DNA of 64,000 bases from contig NZ_LAQT01000002.1 in NCBI RefSeq assembly GCF_001294205.1, positions 124,001 through 188,000 on the forward strand, read 5' to 3'. Made by a program: the position numbers and the translations under genes. The stretch is from Amantichitinum ursilacus. GTDB taxonomy: Bacteria; Pseudomonadota; Gammaproteobacteria; Burkholderiales; Chitinibacteraceae. How positions within the stretch are numbered: position 1 is the first letter of the stretch; each line of letters opens with the position of its first letter. Below the pieces are notes generated by a model. It was not told the DNA's origin, searched no databases, and worked only from the letters and a program-made list of their open reading frames with translations. Positions 27,578-36,384 of the stretch are shown here, in pieces.

Positions 27578-29014
27578 ATGAGCATTCTGCAAACCGCCCA
27601 ATCGACCCTGCTGGCCCCGTATCAACTGGACGAAACGCAACTTGAGCGTGTGTTCGGTGAAATGATGCAGCACGATCTGGACTACGCCGATCTGTACTTT
27701 CAGAGCACACGCTCGGAAGGCTGGAGTCTGGACGAAGGCATCGTCAAATCGGGCAGTTTCTCGATCGACCAGGGCGTGGGTGTACGCGTGGTCTCGGGCG
27801 AAAAAACCGCCTTTGCCTATTCCGATGAAATCGGCTTTGCGCCGCTGATTGAAGCCGCGCGCGCCACTCGCGCCATCGGCCGTCAGGGCGGCAATGGCAC
27901 CGCCGCGCTGGTCAAACAGGGCCAGGGCCGTGCGCTGTATCAACCGGTGGACCCGCTGGCCAGCCTGAATGCCACGCAAAAAGTGGCGCTGCTGGAAAAA
28001 ATTGAGAAGATTGCGCGCGGGCTGGACCCGCGCGTGGTGCAAGTGATGGCCAGCCTGGCCTCGGAATTTGACGTGGTTTATATCGCGCGCCATGACGGTC
28101 ATCGCGCCGCCGATGTGCGCCCGCTGGTGCGCCTGTCGCTGAACGTGATCGTCGAAGAAAACGGCCGCCGCGAACAAGGCAGCGCAGGCGGCGGTGGCCG
28201 CTTTGATTACGGCTATTTTACGGATGAGATTATCGAAACCTATGCGCGCGAAGCCGTGGCGCTGGCGACGCTTAATTTGATTGCACGGCCCGCGCCCGCG
28301 GGCGAAATGACGGTGGTGCTGGGCAATGGCTGGCCCGGCATTCTGCTGCACGAAGCCATCGGCCACGGCCTGGAAGGCGATTTCAACCGCAAGGGCAGTT
28401 CGGCGTTTAGTGATCGACTGGGCGAACGCGTGGCTGCACCGGGCGTGACGGTGGTGGATGACGGCACGATTGCGGATCGGCGCGGCTCGCTGAATATCGA
28501 TGACGAAGGCAATCCAACCCAACGCACCGTGCTGATCGAAGACGGCATCCTGAAGGGTTATATCCAGGACAGCCTGAATGCCCGGCTGATGGACATGCCG
28601 CTAACCGGCAACGGCCGTCGCGAATCGTATGCGCATCTGCCGATGCCGCGCATGACCAACACGCTGATGCTGGGCGGGGATCGGGATCCGCAAGAAATTA
28701 TCTCCTCGGTTAAACGCGGTCTGTACGCGGTTAACTTTGGCGGCGGCCAGGTGGATATCACCAGCGGCAAGTTTGTGTTTTCCGCGTCCGAAGCCTGGTG
28801 GGTGGAAGACGGCAAGCTGCAATACCCGGTGAAAGGCGCGACGCTGATCGGCAATGGCCCGGACGTGCTGACGCGCGTTTCGATGATCGGTAACGATATG
28901 GCGCTGGACCCTGGCGTGGGCACTTGCGGCAAGGAAGGTCAGAGCGTGCCGGTGGGCGTGGGACAGCCGACCATGCGCATTGACGGTGGTCTGACCGTGG
29001 GCGGTACGGCTTGA
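27578..29014 (+). CDS. tldD: Metalloprotease TldD
   Basis: A 478-residue subunit of the TldD/TldE (PmbA) zinc protease, which removes leader peptides and degrades unfolded peptides. The active-site motif HEAIGH has H258, E259 and H263 (HExxxH), within ILLHEAIGHGLEGDFNRKG. The C-terminal GTCGKEGQSVPVGVGQP and the cysteine that serves as third ligand are present. The partner TldE is not in the window. The start at 27578 fits the family N-terminus. A strong hairpin lies 105 bp downstream. Confidence 0.96.
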   Translation: MSILQTAQSTLLAPYQLDETQLERVFGEMMQHDLDYADLYFQSTRSEGWSLDEGIVKSGSFSIDQGVGVRVVSGEKTAFAYSDEIGFAPLIEAARATRAIGRQGGNGTAALVKQGQGRALYQPVDPLASLNATQKVALLEKIEKIARGLDPRVVQVMASLASEFDVVYIARHDGHRAADVRPLVRLSLNVIVEENGRREQGSAGGGGRFDYGYFTDEIIETYAREAVALATLNLIARPAPAGEMTVVLGNGWPGILLHEAIGHGLEGDFNRKGSSAFSDRLGERVAAPGVTVVDDGTIADRRGSLNIDDEGNPTQRTVLIEDGILKGYIQDSLNARLMDMPLTGNGRRESYAHLPMPRMTNTLMLGGDRDPQEIISSVKRGLYAVNFGGGQVDITSGKFVFSASEAWWVEDGKLQYPVKGATLIGNGPDVLTRVSMIGNDMALDPGVGTCGKEGQSVPVGVGQPTMRIDGGLTVGGTA

Positions 29015-29118
29015 TGGGGTGATGGTAGGTTTGTGGTGTGCCGCTCGACCAGATAGTCAGGACATGTGCATATTATTGATTTGAATACAGGGTCTTACGC
29101 TGTAATCAGATCGCACCG

Positions 29119-29156
29119 AGGGGCGGGATTTTGCTAGAATCCCGCCCCTTGTTTGT
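29119..29156 (+). terminator. Strong hairpin after tldD
   Basis: A perfect 12-bp stem, AGGGGCGGGATT (29119-29130) with AATCCCGCCCCT (29138-29149), 7-nt loop, followed by TGTTTGTTT. It is only 20 bp before the lysP start, so it also limits read-through into lysP or structures the lysP leader. Confidence 0.75.
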
Positions 29157-29175
29157 TTAAAAAAATCGATTGCTG

Positions 29176-30654
29176 ATGACTTCTGCCCCCACTCCTTCCG
29201 CTGCGCCCACGCTGCATCGACAACTGAAAGCCCGCCATCTAAGCATGATTGCCATTGGTGGCTCGATCGGTACCGGGCTGTTTGTGGCCTCGGGCGCCAC
29301 TATCTCGCAAGCGGGGCCCGGCGGCGCCTTGCTGGCCTATGCGCTGATCGGCCTGATGGTTTATTTTTTGATGACCAGCCTGGGCGAACTGGCCGCGTTC
29401 ATGCCGGTTTCGGGCTCATTTGCCACTTACGGCGCGCATTACGTGGAAGAAGGTTTTGGCTTCGCGCTGGGCTGGAACTATTGGTACAACTGGGCGGTGA
29501 CGATTGCCGTCGACCTGGTGGCATCGCAACTGGTGATGAACTACTGGTTTCCCGGCACGCCAGGCTGGATCTGGAGCGCGCTGTTTCTGGGCATCATGTT
29601 TGCCATCAACTATGTATCGGTCAAAGGCTTTGGCGAGGCCGAATACTGGTTTTCGCTAATCAAGGTGGTGACGGTCATTGTGTTTATCGCGCTGGGCACG
29701 GCGATGATCTTTGGCATTATCCATGGCGGCGAAACGGCCGGTCTGCATAACTTCAGCATTGGCGACGGCCCGTTTGCCGGTGGCTTTGCCGCCTTGATTG
29801 GCGTGGCCATGGTGGTGGGCTTTTCGTTTCAGGGCACCGAGCTGATCGGCATCGCCGCAGGCGAATCGGAAGACCCGGGCAAGAATATCCCCCGCGCAGT
29901 GCGGCAAGTGTTCTGGCGCATTTTGCTGTTTTATATCTTTGCCATTCTGGTTATCAGCCTGTTGATTCCCTACAACGACCCCAGCCTGTTGAAAAACGAA
30001 GTGAGCGATATTGCGGTCAGCCCGTTTACCCTGGTATTCCGCCACGCGGGCCTGGCGTTTGCCGCCGCAGTCATGAACGCCGTGATTTTGACGGCAGTGC
30101 TGTCGGCGGGTAACTCGGGCATGTATGCCTCCACCCGCATGCTGTACACACTGGCGCAGGACGGCAAAGCGCCGCGCATTTTTGCCCGGCTTTCGGCCAA
30201 TGGTGTGCCGCGCAATGCGCTATATGCCACCACCATCGTGGCGGCGCTGTGTTTTTTGACGTCAATGTTTGGCAAGCAACAGGTTTATCTGTGGCTGCTG
30301 AACACCTCGGGCATGACTGGCTTTATCGCCTGGCTGGGCATTGCCATCAGCCATTACCGCTTTCGCAAAGGCTACGTGGCGCAAGGCCGTGATCTGAACG
30401 AGCTGCCGTATCGCTCCGGCTTCTTTCCGTTTGGCCCGATGTTTGCGTTTGCGCTGTGCCTGATCATTACGCTGGGCCAGAACTACCAGGCCTTTTTGCA
30501 TGACAAGATCGACTGGATTGGCGTATTGGCCACCTATATCGGCATTCCGGTGTTCTTGCTGATCTGGTTGGGCTATCGCATTGCGCGCGGTGGCAAGCTG
30601 GTGAAGTACGCCGAGATGACTTTTCCGGATGCCAACCCGCGGCAGAAACGTTGA
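29176..30654 (+). CDS. lysP: Lysine-specific permease (AAT family, APC superfamily)
   Basis: A 492-residue inner-membrane amino-acid/proton symporter with 12 predicted helices. The N-terminal RHLSMIAIGGSIGTGLFVAS and GYGxGF-like FVEEGFGFALGWNYWYNW segments are AAT-family hallmarks. SFQGTELIGIAAGESEDPGK, RAVRQVFWRILLFYIFAIL and AVLSAGNSGMYASTRMLYTL closely resemble E. coli LysP as I remember it, throughout the length, hence the lysine assignment; an alignment would settle it. TTG at 29170 is an alternative start; neither start has a clear Shine-Dalgarno sequence. No lysine riboswitch was seen upstream. Monocistronic. Confidence 0.85.
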   Translation: MTSAPTPSAAPTLHRQLKARHLSMIAIGGSIGTGLFVASGATISQAGPGGALLAYALIGLMVYFLMTSLGELAAFMPVSGSFATYGAHYVEEGFGFALGWNYWYNWAVTIAVDLVASQLVMNYWFPGTPGWIWSALFLGIMFAINYVSVKGFGEAEYWFSLIKVVTVIVFIALGTAMIFGIIHGGETAGLHNFSIGDGPFAGGFAALIGVAMVVGFSFQGTELIGIAAGESEDPGKNIPRAVRQVFWRILLFYIFAILVISLLIPYNDPSLLKNEVSDIAVSPFTLVFRHAGLAFAAAVMNAVILTAVLSAGNSGMYASTRMLYTLAQDGKAPRIFARLSANGVPRNALYATTIVAALCFLTSMFGKQQVYLWLLNTSGMTGFIAWLGIAISHYRFRKGYVAQGRDLNELPYRSGFFPFGPMFAFALCLIITLGQNYQAFLHDKIDWIGVLATYIGIPVFLLIWLGYRIARGGKLVKYAEMTFPDANPRQKR

Positions 30655-30682
30655 TCCGGGTGCGAACTTGAGGCAAGGATCA

Positions 30683-30715
30683 AAGGGCGTTGGCACATGG
30701 CCAACGCCCTTTTTC
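30683..30715 (+). terminator. Terminator of lysP
   Basis: AAGGGCGTTGGC (30683-30694) and GCCAACGCCCTT (30700-30711), a 12-bp stem with 5-nt loop and following T-run. Confidence 0.93.
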
Positions 30716-30833
30716 TGGCGCATTTCCCGATGACATTGCGCTTCAAAACAACCGCGTGGGTAACTTCCCGGATGCACGCCGCCCGCCGGGCCGTTAAGCT
30801 GGACGCCCGTTATCCGCATGGCATTCTGGCTGC

Positions 30834-31901
30834 ATGGTCCGCTTTGAACTGATCCCCACCCGCAACGGCGCTTTGATCGGCGAGATCCTGCTCGATACGC
30901 CGGGCACGCTCAACGCACAAAACCTGCAAATGGTGCTGGCCATGCGCCAGCAACTGGCGCAATGGCACGCTGACCCGACGGTGGTCGCCATCGTGATCCA
31001 CGGCGCGGGCGAACGTGCTTTATGCGCGGGAGGCGATATCAAGGCGCTGTATTACGCGATGCTGGACCCCGAGCGCATCCACGAAGCGGATGATTTTTTT
31101 GCCAACGAATACCTGCTGTGCCGCGAGCTGCATCGCTATCCCAAGCCCGTGCTGGCGTGGGGCAATGGCCTGATCATGGGCGGTGGCTGGGGGCTGTTTG
31201 CCGCCAGCAGCCATCGCGTGGTGACCGAAACCGCGCAATTGGCCATGCCAGAGATTGCCATCGGCTTGTTCCCCGACGTGGGCGCAAGCGCCTGGCTCGG
31301 TGAACTGGCCGATGGGGTAGGGCGCTTTTTGTTGCTGACCGCATCGCGCCTCAACGCCACCGACGCCTTGGCTGCGGGCGCAGCCGACTGGGCATTGCCC
31401 GCCGCCAGTTTTGCCACGGTGCGTGAGGCGATGACGGAACTCGGCTGGTTGGGCCAACCGCATATTGATGCGCACATGTTGTCGCAACTGATCGACGCCT
31501 TGGGTGGTGCCTTGCAGCCGACGCTGCCTGAGGGCAACTGGCAGCCGTTGCGGGCACAAGTCACCGAGCTGGTGGCGGGAGATGATCTGGACACCATCGT
31601 GGCGCGGATTGATGCATTACAAAGTGACCATCCGTGGCTGCAGAACGCACAAATGCAGCTGCGCGCAGGCTCGCCTACGTCGATTGCGCTGGGTTGGGCT
31701 CTGGCGCAACGAGCGGTAGGCATGGCCTATGACGACGTAGTGGCTATGGAAACGCTGGCGGCGCAGCACGCGGTGCGTTATAGTGACTTCCGCGAAGGCG
31801 TACGCGCCCGGTTGATTGATCGGGATGGCGCGCCACAGTGGGCGGCGCGGCCAAAGGCATCTGACATCGAAACCTGGTTGGTTGCACGCAATCAGAAATA
31901 G
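30834..31901 (+). CDS. 3-hydroxyisobutyryl-CoA hydrolase / enoyl-CoA hydratase family
   Basis: A 355-residue crotonase-fold protein. CAGGDIKALY is the first oxyanion-hole segment and MGGGWGLFAASSHRVVTET the second. MPEIAIGLFPDVGASAWL carries the Glu and Asp expected in 3-hydroxyisobutyryl-CoA hydrolases, and the C-terminal FREGVRARLIDRDGAPQW is characteristic of that subfamily. The enzyme would release 3-hydroxyisobutyrate in valine breakdown. No other branched-chain degradation gene is nearby, so the pathway role is inferred. The ribosome-binding site before ATG 30834 is weak. Confidence 0.85.
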   Translation: MVRFELIPTRNGALIGEILLDTPGTLNAQNLQMVLAMRQQLAQWHADPTVVAIVIHGAGERALCAGGDIKALYYAMLDPERIHEADDFFANEYLLCRELHRYPKPVLAWGNGLIMGGGWGLFAASSHRVVTETAQLAMPEIAIGLFPDVGASAWLGELADGVGRFLLLTASRLNATDALAAGAADWALPAASFATVREAMTELGWLGQPHIDAHMLSQLIDALGGALQPTLPEGNWQPLRAQVTELVAGDDLDTIVARIDALQSDHPWLQNAQMQLRAGSPTSIALGWALAQRAVGMAYDDVVAMETLAAQHAVRYSDFREGVRARLIDRDGAPQWAARPKASDIETWLVARNQK

Positions 31902-31963
31902 CTGATTACGACAAATATTCACCCGGTTGCTTGAAACTTTTGCAACGCACGACCATCTTAAAA

Positions 31964-31984
31964 AACGAGCCTCTGAAGCTCGTT
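31964..31984 (+). other. Hairpin upstream of the Bax-inhibitor-1 gene
   Basis: AACGAGC (31964-31970) and GCTCGTT (31978-31984) with a 7-nt loop, 22 bp before the start codon, without a T-run downstream but with an A-run upstream. It may be the end of the upstream transcript or a leader structure. Confidence 0.4.
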
Positions 31985-32006
31985 CATCATAACGGAGTCA
32001 ACCACC

Positions 32007-32687
32007 ATGCAATTCAATCCCGCCCAATACGGCGGCGCGGCCCACGCCGTCGAGCGCAACCGGGTATTGCGTAATACCTATTTCTTGCTGGCCCTGAGCA
32101 TGCTGCCCACCGCCGCCGGTGCGCTGCTTGGAATCTCAATGCATTTCGCCATGACCCCGATGTTTGGCGTCATCCTGTTTTTGGGTATCAGCTTTGGTAT
32201 GTTCTATGCCATCGAAAAAACCAAGAACAGCGCAATGGGCGTGGTGTTGTTGCTGGCTTATACCGGCTTTATGGGGCTGTGGCTGTCGCAAATCCTGCAA
32301 GTGGCTTTGCGTTTCAGTAACGGCGCTTCGCTGATCGGTACTGCTGCTGTTGGTACGGGCGCCATCTTCTTTACGCTGGCGGGTATCGCCACGGTGACCA
32401 AAAAAGACTTCTCTTTCATGAGCAAGTTCTTGTTCATCGGCGTGATCATGCTGATCCTGGCGTCGCTGGCTAACATCTTCTTCGCGATTCCGGCCGCATC
32501 GCTGGCTATCTCGGCCGTTGCCGTCATGATTTTCTCCGCCTACATCCTGGTGGACGTCAGCCGCATCGTTAACGGTGGCGAAACCAACTACATCACCGCA
32601 ACGCTGCAGTTGTACCTGGACGTGTACAACGTGTTTATCAGCCTGCTCAATATCTTGATGGCCTTTAGCGGCAACAATCGCAATTAA
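32007..32687 (+). CDS. Bax inhibitor-1/YccA family membrane protein
   Basis: A 226-residue protein with about seven hydrophobic helices, preceded by GGAG. The N-terminal cytoplasmic stretch (RNRVLRNTYFLLALSMLPTA) and the C-terminal ILVDVSRIVNGGETNYITA and LYLDVYNVFISLLNIL are diagnostic of the BI-1 (UPF0005) family. The family includes pH-sensitive calcium-leak channels and E. coli YccA, a modulator of FtsH. ftsH lies 15 kb downstream here, so a link is possible but not shown. Confidence 0.93.
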   Translation: MQFNPAQYGGAAHAVERNRVLRNTYFLLALSMLPTAAGALLGISMHFAMTPMFGVILFLGISFGMFYAIEKTKNSAMGVVLLLAYTGFMGLWLSQILQVALRFSNGASLIGTAAVGTGAIFFTLAGIATVTKKDFSFMSKFLFIGVIMLILASLANIFFAIPAASLAISAVAVMIFSAYILVDVSRIVNGGETNYITATLQLYLDVYNVFISLLNILMAFSGNNRN

Positions 32688-32864
32688 GCTGAAGGCCTGA
32701 TACGCGGCGTTGGCCGCATTACAGCGCGCTTCTTACGCGCCGACTGAAGTACCCGGTAGTGGGTTGTTGTTAAAGCAGTCTTTATCAACCGTCTTCAACC
32801 AGAGCTAGTGCTCGGTATGTGCTTCAAGCAAGTGCAGTTGTAAGTGTCTTAAGATGTGAAACAC

Positions 32865-32897
32865 ACAGCGCCACCTTCGGGTGGCGTTGTTTTTTTG
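32865..32897 (+). terminator. Terminator downstream of the Bax-inhibitor-1 gene
   Basis: CGCCACC (32869-32875), TTCG tetraloop, GGTGGCG (32880-32886), extended by ACAG/TTGT, then seven T residues. It stands 178 bp after the stop codon, leaving a long 3' untranslated region in which no gene was seen. Confidence 0.9.
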
Positions 32898-32963
32898 TGC
32901 TGGCGCTGCCAACGGGTAAGTCTGTATAAGGCTGTCTGCACTAAAACGGTTATTCTCTCCGCC

Positions 32964-35270
32964 ATGCGTCTTCCCCGATTTCTTCTCCCTTGGCACGCCA
33001 TGTTGCCGTGGCTGGTGGCCCATATCGCCATCGGCCTGGTGATGGTTGCGCTGGCGGGTTACACCTGGCTGGACCAGCGCCAGACGCAGAACGCCCGCGA
33101 ACTGACCATGGCGCAGGATTTGCTGTGGCAAGAGCAAGGCCTGCGCCTGCACCTGCAAACCAATCAGAACGTGCTGGAAAACCTGGCCTATGGTCTGGCG
33201 GCGGATGGTCTCACCGAAGCCGATTTTGCCGCGCGCGCCAGTCTGCTGATGAAAGAGAACCCCGAGCTACTATCGGTGGAATATCTCGACCCCAAAGGCA
33301 AACGCATCAGCGGCTTGCCGGTCTATTCGGGCCGTCCTAACAGCCTGCCGCCGCTGGATGACAGCCAGGTGCAGGAAGCCATCGATGGCGCCGCCACGCT
33401 GGGCTACGCGGTTTACAGCAATGTTTTGCTGCGCGAAGAGCCGCAAGTGGTGTTAGTGGTGCCGTTCTATCATTTGTCGGTATACGCGGGCGCGGTGGTT
33501 GCCGCGTATTCGTTGCCCGAGTTATTGCGTCTGCGTATTCCCTGGTGGATGGTGCAACGCTACGATCTGGCGCTGCTGGATGATCAGGGCCACGTGGTCG
33601 CGCCTGCTGATGCCACGTTAATGCCTGGCTCGTTGTTAACGCGCGAAGTGGGCGTCGATCCGTTGGGCCACGAGCTGAAGTTGCGCGCCAGCGTGCACGA
33701 TAATCCGCGCGCCAGCCGGCAGGTGTGGCTGCTGGCAGCCGTGTTCTTGTTGCTGGTTTTGCTGTGGTGGGCCTTGGCCATGCTGCGGCGGCGCATGCTG
33801 GAACGCCAGGCCGCTGAAATCGCATTACGTGATGAAATGGGTTTTCGCTCGGCGATGGAAGATTCGCTGACCACAGGCCTGCGGGCGATGGATCGCGATG
33901 GCCGCATCATTTATGTAAACCCGGCGTTTTGCCAGATGATGGGCTGGAGCGCGTCCGAACTATTGGGCCATGTACCGCCGATGCCTTATTGGCCGCCCGA
34001 AGAACTGGCCAATTGCGCCGCAGCCTATCGCGCCATTATGGATGGCCAGACGCCGCAGAACGGCTATCAGCTACGCTTTATGCGGCGTAACGGCGAGCGC
34101 TTTGATGTGCGGCTGTACTCCTCGCGGCTGGTGGATGGACGCGGCGAATATCGCGGCTGGATGGCGTCGTTGTACGACGTCACCGAAATCCGCAAGGAGC
34201 GTGAAGCGCTGGCCGCATCGCGCAAACAATTGCTGACCGTGCTGGAAGGGCTGGAATCGGCAGTGTCGGTGACGGACGAATCAAGCGGCCAGTTGCTGTA
34301 TCGCAACCGCCACCACGACGACTTATTCCCGCTCAGCGATGACGGCGTTTGTTGCCTGGTGCCGTTGATGCCCGCTGATAGTCTGGTAGCCGAATGCCAG
34401 GACCAGAACACCGGGCGTTGGTATCACGTGCAACGGCGTCGCGTGGAATGGGTGGATCGGCGCTCGGTGTTCCTGGATATCGCAGGCGATATCACTGAGG
34501 TGCGCCAGAATGCGGAAGACCTGCGTCTGCAAAACGAAAAACTGCAGCACACGGCGCGGCTGGTCAGCATGGGTGAGATGGCGTCGAGTCTGGCGCACGA
34601 ACTGAATCAGCCCCTGGCCGCCATCAGCAGCTACGCCGCCGCCGCCGAAGACATGCTCAGCGCGCAACCGCCCATGCTGGAGCGCGCGGGCGAAGTGCTG
34701 GGCAAGATCGGCGGCCAGGCGCGCCGTGCCGGCCAGATCATCCGCGGCATTCGCGATTTTGCCGCCAAGCGTGCGCCGCGCCGCGAAATCTGCAACGTGG
34801 CCGATCTGATTTCGATTCCGGTGCAACTGCTGGAACCGGTGGTGCGCAAGACGCAAGCGCGCATCATTGTGCAGTTGCCAGAGGGCTTGCCCGATTTTCC
34901 GGGCGACAATGTGATGCTGGAGCAGGTATTGTTCAACCTGCTCAAGAACGGGCTCGAAGCAATGGCCGGCATGGCCAGCAGCGATAATCCGCGTGAAATG
35001 ACCGTGAGCGCGCGGGTAATCCCCGAACAGAATGCACTGGAACTGGTGATTGCCGACCGCGGCCCTGGCATGGCGGGCGTCAATGATCTGTTCCAACCGT
35101 TTTTCACCACCAAACCCGATGGTTTGGGGATCGGCCTGAATATTTGCCGCTCAGTGCTCGAACAGCACCGCGGCCATCTGGCTGTTGAACCCAACCCAGG
35201 CGGCGGCACGCGTTTTATCTGCCGTCTGCCCTTGTTTTCCACTCAGGTACTGACCGAGGAAGCCCAGTAA
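32964..35270 (+). CDS. Sensor histidine kinase with two PAS domains, DctS-like
   Basis: A 768-residue membrane kinase. Membrane helix 1 is at about 12-32 and helix 2 at about 253-274, enclosing a periplasmic sensor of about 220 residues. Two PAS domains follow (about 288-405, with MPYWPPEELANCAAAYRAIM, and about 410-520). The dimerisation domain has the phosphorylated H545 in GEMASSLAHELNQPLAAI. The ATPase has NLLKNGLEAM (N box), DRGPGM (G1) and TTKPDGLGIGL (G2). The architecture and the PYWPPEE motif resemble DctS, a C4-dicarboxylate sensor, but no dicarboxylate transporter gene adjoins, so the signal is uncertain. The start at 32964 lies beyond the preceding terminator. The stop abuts the regulator's ATG. 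Confidence 0.88.
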   Translation: MRLPRFLLPWHAMLPWLVAHIAIGLVMVALAGYTWLDQRQTQNARELTMAQDLLWQEQGLRLHLQTNQNVLENLAYGLAADGLTEADFAARASLLMKENPELLSVEYLDPKGKRISGLPVYSGRPNSLPPLDDSQVQEAIDGAATLGYAVYSNVLLREEPQVVLVVPFYHLSVYAGAVVAAYSLPELLRLRIPWWMVQRYDLALLDDQGHVVAPADATLMPGSLLTREVGVDPLGHELKLRASVHDNPRASRQVWLLAAVFLLLVLLWWALAMLRRRMLERQAAEIALRDEMGFRSAMEDSLTTGLRAMDRDGRIIYVNPAFCQMMGWSASELLGHVPPMPYWPPEELANCAAAYRAIMDGQTPQNGYQLRFMRRNGERFDVRLYSSRLVDGRGEYRGWMASLYDVTEIRKEREALAASRKQLLTVLEGLESAVSVTDESSGQLLYRNRHHDDLFPLSDDGVCCLVPLMPADSLVAECQDQNTGRWYHVQRRRVEWVDRRSVFLDIAGDITEVRQNAEDLRLQNEKLQHTARLVSMGEMASSLAHELNQPLAAISSYAAAAEDMLSAQPPMLERAGEVLGKIGGQARRAGQIIRGIRDFAAKRAPRREICNVADLISIPVQLLEPVVRKTQARIIVQLPEGLPDFPGDNVMLEQVLFNLLKNGLEAMAGMASSDNPREMTVSARVIPEQNALELVIADRGPGMAGVNDLFQPFFTTKPDGLGIGLNICRSVLEQHRGHLAVEPNPGGGTRFICRLPLFSTQVLTEEAQ

Positions 35271-35891
35271 ATGCGACCGATCGCCATCATCGACGACGAT
35301 ATTGCCGTGCGCGATGCGCTGACCTTGCTGTTTGAAACGCGCGGCTGGCCCGCGATCACGTTTGAATCGGCCGAGAATTTTCTGCAAGAAGCCGAGGCGG
35401 TTGATTTTAGCTGCCTGGTTATTGATGTGCGCATGACCGGCATGAGCGGCCTGGAGCTGTTTACCCGCATCAAGCAAACCGAATATCTGCCCCCCGTCAT
35501 CTTTTTAACCGGCCACGGCGATGTGGCCATGGCCGTGGCGGCGGTCAAAGAAGGCGCGGCTGATTTCCTCGAAAAGCCGTGTGATAACCGAGTGCTGGTA
35601 GGCAAGATCCAGACTTATCTGGATCAGGACCAGGCACAACGCGGTGAGTGGGAAGCCCGGCAATCGCTGTCGGACCAACTGGATAACCTGACCCCGCGTG
35701 AACGCGAGGTACTGCGCGAACTGCTGGCGGGCAAGCTCAACAAGCAGATTGCCGACACGCTGACGATCAGCATCAAGACGGTGGAAGTGCACCGCGCGCG
35801 CATCTATACCAAGTTGCGTGTGCGCTCAGCCGTTGAGTTGGCCGCGTTGCTGAAAGACGTGCCCCTGACGGCCATCAGCGGCAAAAACTAA
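35271..35891 (+). CDS. FixJ/DctR-type response regulator with LuxR HTH
   Basis: A 206-residue cytosolic transcription regulator. The receiver domain has acidic residues D8-D10, the phosphoacceptor D52 in LVIDVRMTGMSG, and the conserved Lys in FLEKPCDN. A linker leads to a C-terminal LuxR-type helix-turn-helix, LTPREREVLRELLAGKLNKQ followed by IKTVEVHRARIYTKL. It is encoded immediately after the sensor kinase with no gap, so the two form a cognate pair. Its target genes are not evident in the window. Confidence 0.92.
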   Translation: MRPIAIIDDDIAVRDALTLLFETRGWPAITFESAENFLQEAEAVDFSCLVIDVRMTGMSGLELFTRIKQTEYLPPVIFLTGHGDVAMAVAAVKEGAADFLEKPCDNRVLVGKIQTYLDQDQAQRGEWEARQSLSDQLDNLTPREREVLRELLAGKLNKQIADTLTISIKTVEVHRARIYTKLRVRSAVELAALLKDVPLTAISGKN

Positions 35892-35901
35892 CCCCTCTGG
35901 T

Positions 35902-35964
35902 ACGCCCGTCGCGACTACATTTGCCGCAGCTGCAGCGTGAGCAAACGTAGTCTGCGTCGGGCGT
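35902..35964. other. Long imperfect hairpin between convergent genes
   Basis: Arms 35902-35924 and 35941-35964 pair over about 21 of 23-24 positions (ACGCCCG...ACTAC...TTTGC against GCAAA...GTAGT...CGGGCGT), with two mismatches and a one-base bulge and a 16-nt loop. There is no T-run on either side. It probably ends or protects one or both of the convergent transcripts. Confidence 0.7.
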
Positions 35965-35997
35965 GCGCTGGTGGTTGCGCTGCCGTAGCCGGGCCGG

Positions 35998-36288
35998 TTA
36001 TTTTTTCACCGGTTTGGCCACCGGCGCGGGTGCAGGCGCGCCGCCCACGGCGATGTCATTCTTGATCCGCACATACGTGGCGTTCTTGATGCCCGGCACC
36101 TTGGTGATGTCTTCCGGACTTTTAAACGGCGTGGTCTTGCGATACTCAATGATGGCCTTCGCTTTGCCCGGCCCGATGCCCGTGAGCGTGGTCAGTTGTT
36201 CCTGTGTGGCGGTATTCAGGTTAACCGTGGCCCAGGCCGAAGCCGTCAGCACAAACAAACTGCAAAATCCGATAATCCATTTTTTCAT
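35998..36288 (-). CDS. ComEA-like helix-hairpin-helix DNA-binding protein
   Basis: A 96-residue exported protein. Residues 1-20 (MKKWIIGFCSLFVLTASAWA) are a signal peptide. The mature part has VNLNTATQEQLTTLTGIGPG and FKSPEDITKVPGIKNATYV, the paired helix-hairpin-helix motif of ComEA, and ends in an Ala/Pro/Lys tail. ComEA binds incoming DNA in the periplasm during natural transformation, and small ComEA-like proteins of this size occur in many betaproteobacteria. The start at 36288 gives the signal peptide; a longer frame is not supported. Confidence 0.88.
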   Translation of the reverse strand: MKKWIIGFCSLFVLTASAWATVNLNTATQEQLTTLTGIGPGKAKAIIEYRKTTPFKSPEDITKVPGIKNATYVRIKNDIAVGGAPAPAPVAKPVKK

Positions 36289-36384
36289 GGCGCAAATCCT
36301 CAGTAGTTGTAAAGCACCGGCGATGAGCTGGTGTAGGCGCATCCTGAGGCGCTGGCGCATCTACTGTCTGTCTGAAACCCGCCT

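Noticed and set aside
29015-29175. Lysine riboswitch upstream of lysP
   Set aside because: Only 161 bp are available and most is a terminator-type hairpin; the multi-helix riboswitch core could not be found.
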